Shown here in pieces: positions 45,773-56,154 of a stretch of 64,000 nucleotides of DNA. The DNA comes from Gautieria morchelliformis (Eukaryota > Basidiomycota > Agaricomycetes > Gomphales > Gomphaceae). The stretch's first letter is position 1. Every line of letters starts with the position of its first letter. The stretch is taken from NCBI GenBank assembly GCA_015179125.1, contig WHVA01000448.1, positions 1 through 64,000 of the forward strand, written 5' to 3'. The notes below the pieces were generated by a model. It was not told where the DNA came from. It did not search any database and saw nothing but the letters and a program-made list of their open reading frames with translations. The position numbers were made by a program, and so were the translations under genes.

Positions 45773-46714
45773 CAAAGGCTGTCTAGCAAAAGTCTTCAAA
45801 TTGAAGGATTTGGGAGAAACAAAATCATTGCTAGGTGTGGAAGTACAGTATGATCGCCTGCAGAAGACGCTAAAACTCTCACAAAAACAATACATCGAGG
45901 AACTACTTGATCGATTCCACATGTCCGACTGCCGACCCATATTCATGCCTATGAGCCCTGGATTAAACCTAAGCTCAGCAATGGGACCATCTACACCGGA
46001 GGAGATAGCAGAAATGAAAAACCTGCCTTACTTGAATGCGGTTGGAGCATTGAACTATCTTGCCATCGCCACTCGCCCTGACATTGCCTATGCCGTTGGA
46101 TGCCTCGCTCGATTCAACTCAAATCCGGGCCCAGCGCACTGGGCAGCCGTAAAACACCTCCTGCGTTATTTGAAGGGGACGATTGATTAGCACTCACATT
46201 CGCACCAAATAACGCAGGTGAAACCTTTCGAACGTGGACGGACCCTGATCACGGAGGAAATCCAGACAACGGTCGCTCGACGTCTGGTTTCCTCATCAAG
46301 ATCGGGACCGGAACGGTTAGCTGGGCCAGCAAGTTACAAAACATAGTTACCTTATTGACGACAGAAGCCGAGTTTGTGGCAGCAACTCTCGCTGGTACTG
46401 AGATCATCTGGCTGCGAAGCCTATTCGACGAACTCAGTTCAAAGGTTGAGGAGCCATCTCATCTCTACATCGATAATCAATCCGCACTCACCGTCGCCAA
46501 AAATCCAGAACATCACGGGCAAATGAAGCATCTGGACCTCCGATACTTCTGGTTGTGGGAAAAGGTTGCCCAGAGAGCCATCCAAGTCGGATACGTGCCC
46601 ACGAAGGATATGCCAGCCGATTTATTAACGAAGGCGTTACCTCGCGAATCGGTAGAATGGCACCGTCGCGCTATGGGACTCTTCTGATTGCAGACTGACT
46701 GCATCAGGGGGGTG

Positions 46715-46838
46715 TGTTGCGTCATGTGATACAGCCAGAGTATTAGTCAGTCGCTGGTGCTATACAGTAGTACGCAGCTGAGTTCAAAGGAAGAATCATA
46801 CTTATCTTCCTCCAAACTCAGATACCACTGCGCTAACA
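46715..46838 (+). repeat. Copia-1 3' LTR (124 bp)
   Basis: TGTTGCGTCATG ... GCGCTAACA. In the part shared with the 5' LTR I count five differences, all transitions. Confidence 0.93.
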
Positions 46839-47004
46839 CCTGGAGTCTAAGCTAGGTCCCCACCAACAGGCTGTGGCCCAAGCTGAGCTGGAGCCAAGCC
46901 AGGCCTGCTGTTGAGGGCATGGCTCAGGATTTGGCAAGCCTGAGCCCAAGCAAGCCAGACTCAAGCCTAGGCTTTGGGCCAAGCTGGGGCCTGCCCATCA
47001 CTAA

Positions 47005-47339
47005 CCACAATGACCTGAAAAACCGCAATGAACCAAAAGGAACAAAACTTGTTGCAACACTAAAGAAAGTATATGAGGTAAGTACACCTTCAAACCTCTT
47101 TCGAGATCCAATGGCAAGCGCTGACCAGGGTTTGACCACAGGCTCTGTGAGAAAGGCATACAAGATCAGGAATGTGAATCAAAAAGAGCTTGAAGGTTTC
47201 ATCTGTATGAATTATGATACTTCATTACCATGAGAGAATAAATACTAGATTGCCACACTCCATCAAAATACAGTGTATCATCAGGAGAATGATGCATCAG
47301 CTACAGACTGCATGTATATATTTTCAAGCCACCACAGCA
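47005..47339 (+). other. Flank of fold-back element; possible ORF tail
   Basis: Frame NDLKNRNEPKGTKLVATLKK ... ICMNYDTSLP (to 47233) may be the 3' end of an ORF split by the fold-back element. It matches no family I know and has no other support. Confidence 0.3.
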
Positions 47340-48449
47340 TCAAGCAATGGGAACAAAGTCAGGAGAGCCAGGTCGTGGGGGATCAGGACCTACCACAAGT
47401 CCAGCATCCTTTGCATCTAGCCATGCAGTCACTTCATCCTTGAGCTTCCAGCGCACCGGCTGGGTGAGCTTGACACCCTCCGGCCCTACCCATTGCTCGT
47501 CTGTAGGCTCACACCAGCGCCTTCCCAGGGACTTAGCCCAGTTATTCCAATGTACCGCACCCTTTGCAGTTGGGAAGATTAGCGCCCGTTCTGGATCGAC
47601 ATCACGAATGTCGCGGTCTGAGAGGTAGCGCCGCACTACCCAGTTGTCACCATTTACATGCACGCATTCCTCCCACTCGGGGGTCGGCATCTCCCTGCGC
47701 AGGCTGGAGTGTCCAAAGTCAAGAATAACCGCCCTGGTGAGTGGTGTTGGTCCTTCGGGGGAGAAGACAATGTGGTCGGGGCGGATATCGCCGTGAATGA
47801 CGCCGTGGACACCGAAGGCATGGGCGGTCGTGATGAGCGAGCGTGCTAGCAGACGTGAAACGCGTGTTGAATCCACGCTGGCAAGGCTTTCGCCCGAGAT
47901 GTACTCTAGCAGAAGAACATGAGGTGACACAGGGCGTTTGATGCTGAGGTGAAGCACCCCAAATCCATAACATCGTGCAATCCCTTCACCCTGCAACTTC
48001 TCCAATCGCGTATACGCCTCCACCTCGGACTGGAACGAAGTATGCATAGCCCGATAGAAATATTCTTCCCAAAGCACTTTGTCAAATTCATAGTAGTCGT
48101 CTTCATGGTAGTCGTCTTCACGCTCGCCACGGGTCACGGCGGCGCGACGCTCGGCAGCCGCAGACTCATTTTCGAGGGACCACGGACGATCTGGTATGCA
48201 CGAGCTTTCGAATGGTTTTTTACGCTCATCATCGAAGAAACGCGGGTCGTATATCTTTAGGATCATGGACGGTGGTGTTTCCTGGGGGGCACCATGGACG
48301 TGTACAAGTAGGACCTGGCTTTTTGTAAAAGGGGTGAAGGCCTTGATCACCGTAGCAGTGCACTTGGAGGGCTCATCATTCCCCTTCCATGTTATGGAGA
48401 GAGATAAGATGTAGCCCGTTTCGTGAGAGTGGTCGGAGAGTTGGGCCAT
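47340..48449 (-). CDS. Protein kinase-like (atypical fungal kinase), 369 aa
   Basis: Single-exon frame with start chosen at 48449 (MAQLSDHSHETGYILSLS); the frame is open farther upstream only through a low-complexity repeat. Kinase features are a VAIK-like lysine in MILKIYDPRF, an acidic linker, the segment LLEYISGESLA (hinge region), the catalytic loop HGDIRPDHIVF (HGD replacing HRD) and ILDFGHS (the DFG metal-binding motif). This pattern is seen in the expanded kinase-like families of basidiomycetes, related to aminoglycoside-phosphotransferase-type folds. Substrate and activity are unknown. It lies between two transposon clusters with no frame damage, so it is probably a live host gene. 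Confidence 0.8.
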   Translation of the reverse strand: MAQLSDHSHETGYILSLSITWKGNDEPSKCTATVIKAFTPFTKSQVLLVHVHGAPQETPPSMILKIYDPRFFDDERKKPFESSCIPDRPWSLENESAAAERRAAVTRGEREDDYHEDDYYEFDKVLWEEYFYRAMHTSFQSEVEAYTRLEKLQGEGIARCYGFGVLHLSIKRPVSPHVLLLEYISGESLASVDSTRVSRLLARSLITTAHAFGVHGVIHGDIRPDHIVFSPEGPTPLTRAVILDFGHSSLRREMPTPEWEECVHVNGDNWVVRRYLSDRDIRDVDPERALIFPTAKGAVHWNNWAKSLGRRWCEPTDEQWVGPEGVKLTQPVRWKLKDEVTAWLDAKDAGLVVGPDPPRPGSPDFVPIA

Positions 48450-48539
48450 GATCCTGCGAAAATAGTATGATATAGTACATCCATCGTAGTGGCCGTCTCT
48501 CCGGATACGTTTTATTATTAAGCAAAGATTTACCGTCTC

Positions 48540-48720
48540 TTTACCCAAACGAGCTTTGACCCTCTGTGCGACCGTTGTCTGTCCCTGATCTCGGACCCCT
48601 TTTCCCTTTCCAGGTAATCGGCCCTTTCCGCTTTCCTGGTAAACGGCCCCGTTCCCTTTCCTGTGTCCGTTCTCTGTCCCAGACCTCCCATCCCTTTCCC
48701 CTTTCCGGGTAAGCATCCTG
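48540..48720. repeat. Low-complexity CCCTTTCC(A/G)GGTAA repeats
   Basis: Irregular copies of CCCTTTCC..GGTAA(A/T)CGGCCC immediately upstream of the kinase-like gene, with TCTGTCCC/GTCCCTGATC interspersed. It could hold the promoter of the kinase gene. It is not coding. Confidence 0.6.
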
Positions 48721-48897
48721 TCCCCCCTTTTTTTATTGCCGCCGCCTTCACTGGCTGGTCGGAGTGAAAGTGCGAGGAATACCCAGCTGCGGGGAAAATG
48801 GCCATGGCCATTGTAGGTCCTTATGGCCTCTATTAGCTAATGCTCCCAAACGTAGCATCCATCCTAGACGTCTCTACACACTTCTATGACTCGTGTC

Positions 48898-50444
48898 TGT
48901 TGAAAAACCGGTCATACTTGACCGATCACCGAGATCACCGACCCTTTGTCCACTTAGCGCGTTGTCCCTTGCCGCAGCCCCTTTTGTATCTTCACCCCAT
49001 TGTTCTACCCTATTGTTCTATTCCTCTTTTAGAGTACAAAAGGTCACTCTAGCTAGTATAAGTAGAGCCCCGATTGTGCAACGACCTCTCAGCTTCTCCT
49101 GACGTCATCTTAGGTATTTAGTCCTTTCTACTAATAGTATTGTCAGGATTGGTTTTCAGGCGTTAATATTGTGTATTAGTGAACACAGCGAATGCCCGAA
49201 TAACTTGTGCGAATAAGTATGCCGTTCGGCGAATAGGTGAACCAATGAATGTTCACAAGGTAAGAGGGTTTGCCTAAACGGGGCTCACCCTATCTACAGT
49301 CGTAGCGAAATAGCCGTGACTCTTGATGATGTAACGTGCAAGGTCTCACGGAAGGGCTGTCTAAGTCTCGACAATCCCTTCGCCAACAGCACAGAAAATG
49401 GTTCGAAGGCTGAGGTAACAAAGATGAAGTATGAGAACTCACCAGTGATGCCTAAGTCCTCTGCTAGTCGAAGATGGAAATCTCCAAGAGAAGGCTTAAG
49501 ACGATGACCACGGCGAGGTCAAAGCTGCACAAGATGAATGACGTATGATAATTGAACTGGGGAATATACATGCGAATGTAAACTACTTATATTGAATGCT
49601 CGTAAGGTATCAGCGAATAGGAAAGAGGCCGTCACAAGTCAGGGTTGGATAGGGGTGCGCAGTCATGATACAACATAGATGAAATAAACATACAATAGAA
49701 TGTGAGAAGAGGAGAACATGAAACGATGGAGAGTAAAGGTGGCGAAGGCACTTATGGACAAAACCATGTCTTGGGACCCGCATACATGCTACCCTGCACA
49801 GACTCTTGGTCTACTGGGTTGATTCCGCACAACCTATGGAAGGGATGTCCTGCGAACATACTTTGACCATACGAACGCCCAATGGCATTGGATTTAAGAA
49901 GACGATGGGGTTAATGATGAACCATCATGCCGGGTGAATGGTATCGATCGTATTTGATGGTGTGCCTGCTGGCGAATGATGCGAGCAGCGAATAGCCATT
50001 CGGCGAAATGCAAGGAAGGGCGAACAGAAGTGACATAGGGAGGAGAGGTCGAGGTGGAGGGCGAAGCCGAGCGAACACTGAGGGGGGTAGCGAAAGGGAA
50101 AATGGGGATACCAAGGTGCAGGAAATACACAGGTCATGACAACCCAACTATCAGAACACCATCGGAAGAGGGTCGAGCAGAGGAGGTGGTAGGCCCGGTG
50201 ATGACTGCTGAGTCAGTCCCAAGACGTCGATCGTGCGTTTGACGGCGTGGCTATCGTAGTTGGTGCGAACAGCGAGAATTGGTTGCCGAACATGACAATG
50301 GTGATTGGAATGATCACGAAGGTGGGTGAGAAAATAGGAAAACTGAGCTTCTGAGTATGGGAAATAAACACGTCATGACAAGTATCAGCTTCTCCTGATG
50401 TTGTCTTAGCCTTAGAGTCTCTGTCTCAGACCTCTGCGCCTACA
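48898..50444 (+). repeat. Copia-2 5' LTR (interrupted)
   Basis: TGTTGAAAAACCGG ... GCGCCTACA. Without the insertion at 49141-50380 and one AGTAT it is about 300 bp, matching the 3' LTR. A TATAAG box is at 49057-49062. Confidence 0.94.
49141..50380. mobile_element. 1240-bp solo LTR (or LTR-like element)
   Basis: Starts TGTCAGGATTGG and ends CGTCATGACA, with 5-bp target duplication AGTAT (49136-49140, 50381-50385). No coding capacity was seen. Internally GCGAATA/GCGAAC-type motifs recur (about 49190-49250, 49975-50060, 50265). TG..CA ends and a 5-bp duplication fit a solo LTR of a large Gypsy family not otherwise present here. Confidence 0.8.
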
Positions 50445-50456
50445 GGTTATGGGCCC
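50445..50456 (+). other. Copia-2 primer-binding site
   Basis: GGTTATGGGCCC abuts the 5' LTR, identical to the Copia-1 site and complementary to the anticodon arm of an initiator methionine tRNA. Confidence 0.75.
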
Positions 50457-50542
50457 CGCGCTCTAGATCGCCCTAACCGATATTACGCACTCTGGCTACC
50501 TCGACTACGCACACAATCTTGCTTATTGTCTGATCCCTATCC

Positions 50543-53500
50543 ATGACCGACCTCGCCATCTCACGACCTTCCATAACGGTCGAAAAATTCGACGGTACAA
50601 ACTGGAGCACCTGGTCCTTCGGTATCCGTGCCAGTCTACTATTTACCAATGCACTCGGTATTGCTGACGGCACCGAGACCATCCCAATGAAGTCATCACC
50701 GCCGACCGATGAAGAGCTTGCAAAACTCGAGGATTTTCACAAGCGCTCTCGTCAGGGCCTATCTATAGTTCTGTTGACGTGCCACCCCTCGGTTTACCAA
50801 TCTCTCGACCTTGCAAAATCCCTACGCGAAAACTGGGTTTCGCTCTCTCACAGATATGGCACCACCACCGGTCTCAACACTTGGGTCGATTTCAACAAAT
50901 ATATTTCGACCAAGTTCACTACCGACACTCCTCTTACCAAACAGATCGACGGCATGTCAGAACTCCGCACTCGCATCGTCGCATCTGGACTTGCCATCAG
51001 CGACTCTTTCCACGCCCTCTTCGTCATCCAAGCCCTTCCCACCTCATATGAAGTTGTCCTGCAAACTATTCTCGCCACTGTCACCGACTTGAAGAACATC
51101 TCATGGTCTGATGTACGCACTCGGATCCTATCCGAAGAGCTTCGTCAGGGCTCACAGGTCGAAGTCAGCGCAATCGCTGTAGGTGGCAAAAAGAAAAAGG
51201 ATGCTTGCAATTACTGCAAGGGAGCTGGACATTGGGAAAAGGATTGCCGACGCAAGGCTCGCGGCCTCTCACGAGAGGAGGCCCAGTCTGAGGCACGAAA
51301 AGGAAAAGGAAAGAAAAAGGAGAAAAATGATAAGGGGACGGCGCCCTCTGTGAGCGCCGTTATATCAGACGACCCTGGCTCAGTTGCTCAGGCAGCACCT
51401 GTATCTATCACCGTGAACCCAAACGATGCTGTTTGCTTCTATATTGCGTGTGAACACGAGTGGATGTTGGACTCAGGTTGCACTGACCACATCACCAATG
51501 ACATTTCGGATTTCTCGGAATACCACTCACTACCCACACCCAAACGCGCATACCTCGCCGATAAGATCACCTTCGTCTCTTTCATCGGCATAGGCACGGT
51601 CACTGGATCATTGAGAGTCAACGGCCAAGAACGAAAAATTACGCTCCATGATGCGCTGCATGCACCTAAGATTGGAGGAAGGTTTTTCAGTGTGCAAAAA
51701 ATCAGTTTAAAAGGTTTTACAACGGCCTTTTCGGGCTCTAAAGCTACGATATCTAAGGACGGGACAGTCATTGCAGAAGGACAGGCAAACAGACAGCACT
51801 ACTGGCTCTCCTTGTGTACCAATGCCCCATCCGTGTCACATATCCGTGCCACGCCACTCGACATTCTCCACGCTCGACTCAGACATCTATCTTGGTCATC
51901 TTTGCAGCACATCGATGACAAGATCGAGTCAAGTACAAGGCGTGCACTAGCTACATGTGAAGGCTGTCTACTAGGAAAGTCTACCCGTCGAAAATTCGTT
52001 CCCTCCACTCATCGCTGCACTGAACCTTTTGCGCTCATCCACATGGACCTAGCAGGCCCCATGAATACCTGCTCGATCCAAGGTCACTATTACCACTTTA
52101 TATTAGTTGATGACTATACACGCCACAAATGGATTTACTTCTTAACGGCAAAGAGTGATACCTTTGCACAGTTCAAGAATTTCCATGCGTTAGTTGGAAA
52201 CCATTATAACGGATCGCTCAGAGCTATACGCACTGATCGTGGGGGGGAGTTCCTATCACAGGAATTTACTCAGTACCTGGAAAAACAAGGTATACATCAT
52301 AGTCTCACTGCGCTGAACACACCTCAGCAGAACGGAGTTGCCGAATGGGCAAACCGAACAATAGCTGAGGCGGCCCGAGCAATGATGTACAGTGCAGGCA
52401 TATCACAAGGGTTCTGGGAATTCGCAGTGGGTGCTGCGGTACATGTTCGAAACCGAGCCCCATCTCGCGTTACCTCAAATATCTCCCCATATGAATTTTT
52501 GACAGGACGCAAACCCGACCTCTCCTATCTCCGTGTCTTTGGATGTCTCGTGTATGCCCACATAACGACAAATCGAACAAAATACGATCCTACCTCACAG
52601 AAGCTCGTGTTCGTAGGGTATGACAATTCCACTAAGGGGTATAAGTTGTGGAATCCATCGTCCAAACGGACTGTCATATCTACTGACGTCGTTTTCGAGG
52701 AAACAGTTTTTCCTCTCAAATCTACCCCAAAGCTCCCACTCAGCCCTCCTACGCCCGCTCCACCTCTTCCTTCACAACCATTGTCACCATCCGTGCAAAT
52801 CGATCTAGCTCTACCAGAGAGCGACGACGAAGACGAGCACCCTTTACCACCAGCGCCACCTGGTACAGCTGACCAGCCTCCCACGGCCCCGTCAGCGTCG
52901 CCACCACCCAGCATTCCCGATGCAGCGAGTGCTCCACCGAAAATTGACCCAGGTACAGCTCCTGATCAAATTCCCGCACCACCTGGACCTCCTGAACCCC
53001 TCATCCGCCGATCTCAACGCATACAACAGCGTGTCGTAGCCCCACAACCGACAATGTCAGTCCAGATGCGTACCACAGCCATAGAGCTGGCCCATCTATC
53101 TTGCGTGATTCATCATCAGCATCCGCAACGTGGGACGACTCGATCATAGCGTACCTGGCTTCTGCGCAAACGACTCCTACCGGTGACCCAAACACGTTTG
53201 AGTACGTGATGTCATGCCCAGATGCGGACAAATGGCATCCTGCCATGAAAGAGGAGATCAGATGCCTTCTAGAGAACCGCACCTGGGAATTGTGCGACCT
53301 CCCACAAGGTCGCAAGGCAATTAAGTGTAAGTGGGTATACTTGACAAAGCGTGGTACTGCTGGCCATGTCACCTGTTACCACGCACATCTCGTCGCCAAA
53401 GGTTTTTCACAGACCGCTGGCATCGATTTTGAAGAAACCTTCGCACCCATCGCAAGACTTGACTCCTTGAGGTTGCTGCTCGCGCTCGCAGCCCGGCTAG

Positions 53501-54959
53501 ATTGGGACATCCACCACATTGATATCAAATCAGCATATCTCAATGGAGACTTGGACGAGGAAATTTATATGGATCAACCGAAGGGTTTCACAATCCAAGG
53601 CAAGGAAGACAAGGTGTGTCGCCTGAAAAAGGCCATCTACGGCTTAAAGCAGGCAGGTCGGCAATGGCACATCCACCTGAATGACACACTGGAGGGACTC
53701 GGTTTTCAGAAACTCATTTCTGGCGATACTTCGATATTTATCAAACATCATGACGGGGGGGACCCGCTTATAGCGCTGGTCTATGTTGACGACATCGCTC
53801 TTTTCAGTATTCTACCAACAATCCAGGACTTCAAACGTGCAATTGCCACGTGCTACAAGGTAACTGATCTAGGGGATATCAGTCAGTTCCTCGGTCTACA
53901 TGTGACTCGAAACCGTCCGAAGAGATCACTTACCATCAACCAATCACACTATATCGAACGCATGCTGACGCGTTTCGACATGTCTGGCTGCAAACCCAAT
54001 TACACCCCACTCACTACAGGGACGCAGCTGGTCGCAAACATCGAGAGGGACTCAGATGCGTCCTTCACCTCCAAGTACCAACAGATCGTCGGGTCGCTCA
54101 TGTACGCCATGCTAGGCTCTCGACCTGACATCTGTTTCGCTGTCAATGTAAAGAAGTGGATTCAGAGAGGGGGGGGGGGGGGTCCACAAGACCCCACTGT
54201 ATAGTAGTGCGTGGGAACCGCCGGCGGTTCCCCAGCTTGATCGCATCTTACTCTTACCTGTCACTACGTAGCATTCAGAATACCACTCATTGGTCAAGTT
54301 CTGTAGTGCCCTTGTGATACAAGGTCTTAAGATCGACATCCTTTACAGTCAACTGCCTCTCTCAATTCAGTTCTAAGCCTGCCCAAGAGCATCTCTTTGC
54401 TGCACAGCACGTACTCCGTTACCTATCCGCTACACAAAATGTCATGCTGACATATGGATTGAATGATTCTACCGAATTGGTCAGGTACAGCGACTCTGAC
54501 TGGGCCTCAGATACCGACAACCGCCACTCAACCACTGGCTACACCTTCATCCTCGCTGGGGGCGCCGTTGCGTGGGCCACGCAGAAGCAATGCACACCAG
54601 CACTCTCATCCACTGAAGCCGAGTACATGGCTCTTTGTGAATGTGCTAAACATGTGCAGTGGACACTTTCCCTCTTAAAACAACTCAACTTCACCGTTGA
54701 CCCACTGGAAATTTTTTGCGATTCCTCTGGAGCAAAAGAAATTGCAGCTAACAGTGTCTTTCACAAGCCGACCAAGCACATAGATATTCGTTATCACTAT
54801 ATTCGGGAATTGATCAACAGCCACACAATCGATATCCTACCCATTTCATCAAAGGAAAATATCGCTGATCTTCTGACAAAATCTTTGCCTCAGACCCAAC
54901 ACCAGTACCTCGTGAAGAATTTTGGTCTTGTTGATAGCTCAAGTACGGGGGAGTGTTGA
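50543..54959 (+). pseudogene. Copia-2 Gag-Pol polyprotein
   Basis: ATG at 50543. Gag (KFDGTNWSTWSFGIRASL) is followed by a zinc knuckle CNYCKGAGHWEKDC (about residue 221), protease DSGCTDHITND (about 309), the GAG-pre-integrase finger (HARLRHL ... CEGCLLGK) and integrase with D-D-E in HMDLAGP (about 499), RTDRGGEF (about 562) and NGVAEWANR (about 599). A Pro-rich linker contains a frameshift at about 53041. RT follows in the next frame (KGFSQTAGIDFEETFAPIAR, YVDDIALFS). The 201-bp solo LTR at 54147-54347 then interrupts the sequence, and RNase H (DSDWASDTDNR, SSTEAEYMAL, KENIADLLTKSL) resumes in the same frame and ends at 54959. It is otherwise free of stops, and so probably younger than Copia-1. 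Confidence 0.95.
54147..54347 (+). repeat. Solo LTR of Gypsy-A type (201 bp)
   Basis: TGTAAAG ... CTTTACA with 5-bp duplication GTCAA (54142-54146, 54348-54352). The last ~150 bp match the LTR at 57147-57326; the U3 start is different. It contains a 14-base G run (about 54169) and a perfect 20-bp palindrome (54213-54232). Confidence 0.93.
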
Positions 54960-55254
54960 AAAACCGGTCATACTTGACCGATCACCGAGATCACCGACCC
55001 TTTGTCCACTTAGCGCGTTGTCCCTTGCTGCAGCCCCTTTTGTATCTTCACCCCATTGTTCTACCCTATTGTTCTATTCCTCTTTTAGAGTACAAAAGGT
55101 CACTCTAGCTAGTATAAGTAGAGCCCCGATTGTACGACGACTCTCAGCTTCTCCTGACGTCGTCTTAGGTATTTAGTCCTTTCTACTAATAGTATCAGCT
55201 TCTCCTGACATTGTCTTAGCCTTAGAGTCTCTGTCTCAGACCTCTGCGCCTACA
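54954..55254 (+). repeat. Copia-2 3' LTR (301 bp)
   Basis: TGTTGAAAAACC ... GCGCCTACA preceded by GTACGGGGGAG, the purine tract. TATAAG is at 55113-55118. The RNase H stop codon lies just inside the LTR. Confidence 0.95.
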
Positions 55255-55259
55255 GTGTC

Positions 55260-56149
55260 TGTTGGAGTATTGCGAGCGCTAGAAGCTACTAGAAGATTAG
55301 TAAGCTTGGTCACGTGCACAGGATACTTAAGTCGAGTCACTGTAGTTAGATTCCTTACGCGTTTGACAGAGCTCAGACAAACGCGATTATTGTTAACTCT
55401 TGAGGTCCGCACCGAAAACTTAACACAAACGCATCACAGGTGGCTCCCGTTAACCACAGCTAAACTGCGGACAAGAGAGACCTCCAATCGAGGCGACTCG
55501 ACATACAAAGACCCGCGGGCAGTTCTGGGCATCGAACAAAAGTCCTCACCTTTTCGAGGCACCACCAATCACAACTATCGCCAGTACTGCAATCAACGAC
55601 AGCTGCAATAGAGACGGGTACGGAGGTATGGCGCGCAGGAAACCCCAGCGGATGACTGAGGTAGCAGCCAACCGCAGTCTCGTTGTGAGCCAGAGGGACA
55701 GAAGAGTTCTAACTGGAGGGAACACTGAGCCGGGTGATTAGCAGGATGGGTGAGGGAATGTTGGTGATGGGGTGATGAATTGGACGAAGAAGAAAACCAA
55801 ATACTACTTCGAGGCATATCACAGGATAACTACGACCGCTGACCGACTTTCTCAGGAGCGCACAAACTCACACAACTATTTGGATTGTTTGCACCTCAAT
55901 GCTATGGAATGGATTCAGATGGAACTCGTGGATTCATAGAGCTTGAGGGGGTGCATTGTATATTGCGAGCTTCTAGGCTCGAGGGGGTGTGTTGGAGTAT
56001 TGCGAGCGCTAGAAGCTACTATAAGATTAGTAAGCTTGGTCACAGGATACTTAAGTCGAGTCACTGTAGTTAGATTCCTTACATGTTTGACAGAGCTCAG
56101 ACAAACACGATTATTGTTAACTCTCGAGGTCCACACCGAAAATGTAACA
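55260..56149 (+). mobile_element. TRIM-like miniature LTR element (890 bp)
   Basis: Terminal direct repeats 55260-55425 (166 bp) and 55990-56149 (160 bp) begin TGTTGGAGTATTGCG and end TTAACA/GTAACA. A CGAGGGGG purine tract sits before the second repeat, and another partial copy of tract plus LTR start lies at about 55947-55980. The internal 564 bp have no retrotransposon coding domain. The flanks are GTGTC on both sides (55255-55259, 56150-56154). The size and structure fit a TRIM that would rely on a helper element. Confidence 0.85.
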
Positions 56150-56154
56150 GTGTC

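Larger units (their letters stand above)
36967..46687 (+). pseudogene. Copia-1 pol: protease, integrase, RT, RNase H
   Basis: A zinc knuckle (CAVCKKRGHLADRC) and protease (NTDTGATSHM) are followed by a TGA at 37627, then by integrase (VVSDVHGPLP, RDDKGGEY, GISERINR), a TGA at 38374, and RT (KGYTQRPGIDYDEVFAPTTR, FVDDLTLV near 39565). RT is cut at 39619 by Gypsy-B and resumes in frame at 45778 (GCLAKVFKLKDLGE). A frame slip near 46187 precedes RNase H (TTEAEFVAATLAGTE, TKDMPADLLTKAL), ending at 46687. A proline-rich linker separates integrase and RT. Confidence 0.93.
36126..46838 (+). mobile_element. Copia-1 retrotransposon, interrupted by Gypsy-B
   Basis: Complete Ty1/Copia element with LTRs 36126-36307 and 46715-46838, a primer site right after the 5' LTR, a purine tract (GCATCAGGGGGGTG) before the 3' LTR, and 5-bp target duplication CCTGG (36121-36125, 46839-46843). 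A 6.15 kb Gypsy-B sits inside its RT region. Domain order is gag, protease, integrase, RT, RNase H, as in Copia. Several nonsense codons make it inactive. Confidence 0.95.
35183..47004. mobile_element. Fold-back (long-TIR) DNA element, split by Copia-1
   Basis: Left end TTAGTGATGGGCATGGGCC and right end GGGGCCTGCCCATCACTAA are inverted. Behind each lie about 150 bp of loosely complementary GGCCCAAGC/GCTTGGGCC-rich sequence. Removing Copia-1 (36126-46838 plus one CCTGG) leaves about 1.1 kb without a transposase. It is flanked by a 24-bp direct repeat (35159-35182 and 47005-47028, one mismatch), unusually long for a target duplication. Its superfamily is unassigned. Confidence 0.65.
48898..55254 (+). 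mobile_element. Copia-2 retrotransposon
   Basis: Ty1/Copia element flanked by GTGTC target duplications (48893-48897, 55255-55259). The 5' LTR 48898-50444 is split by a 1240-bp insertion; the 3' LTR is 54954-55254. The polyprotein is largely open and is split only by one frameshift and a solo Gypsy-A LTR. It shares its primer site with Copia-1 but not its LTR sequence. Confidence 0.96.

Noticed and set aside
48450..48716. N-terminal extension of the kinase-like frame
   Set aside because: It is Lys/Gly low-complexity from a nucleotide repeat; the ATG at 48449 begins the first globular-looking sequence.
54169..54182. 14-base G run as a functional purine tract
   Set aside because: It lies inside a solo LTR, not before one, and may be a length-uncertain homopolymer.
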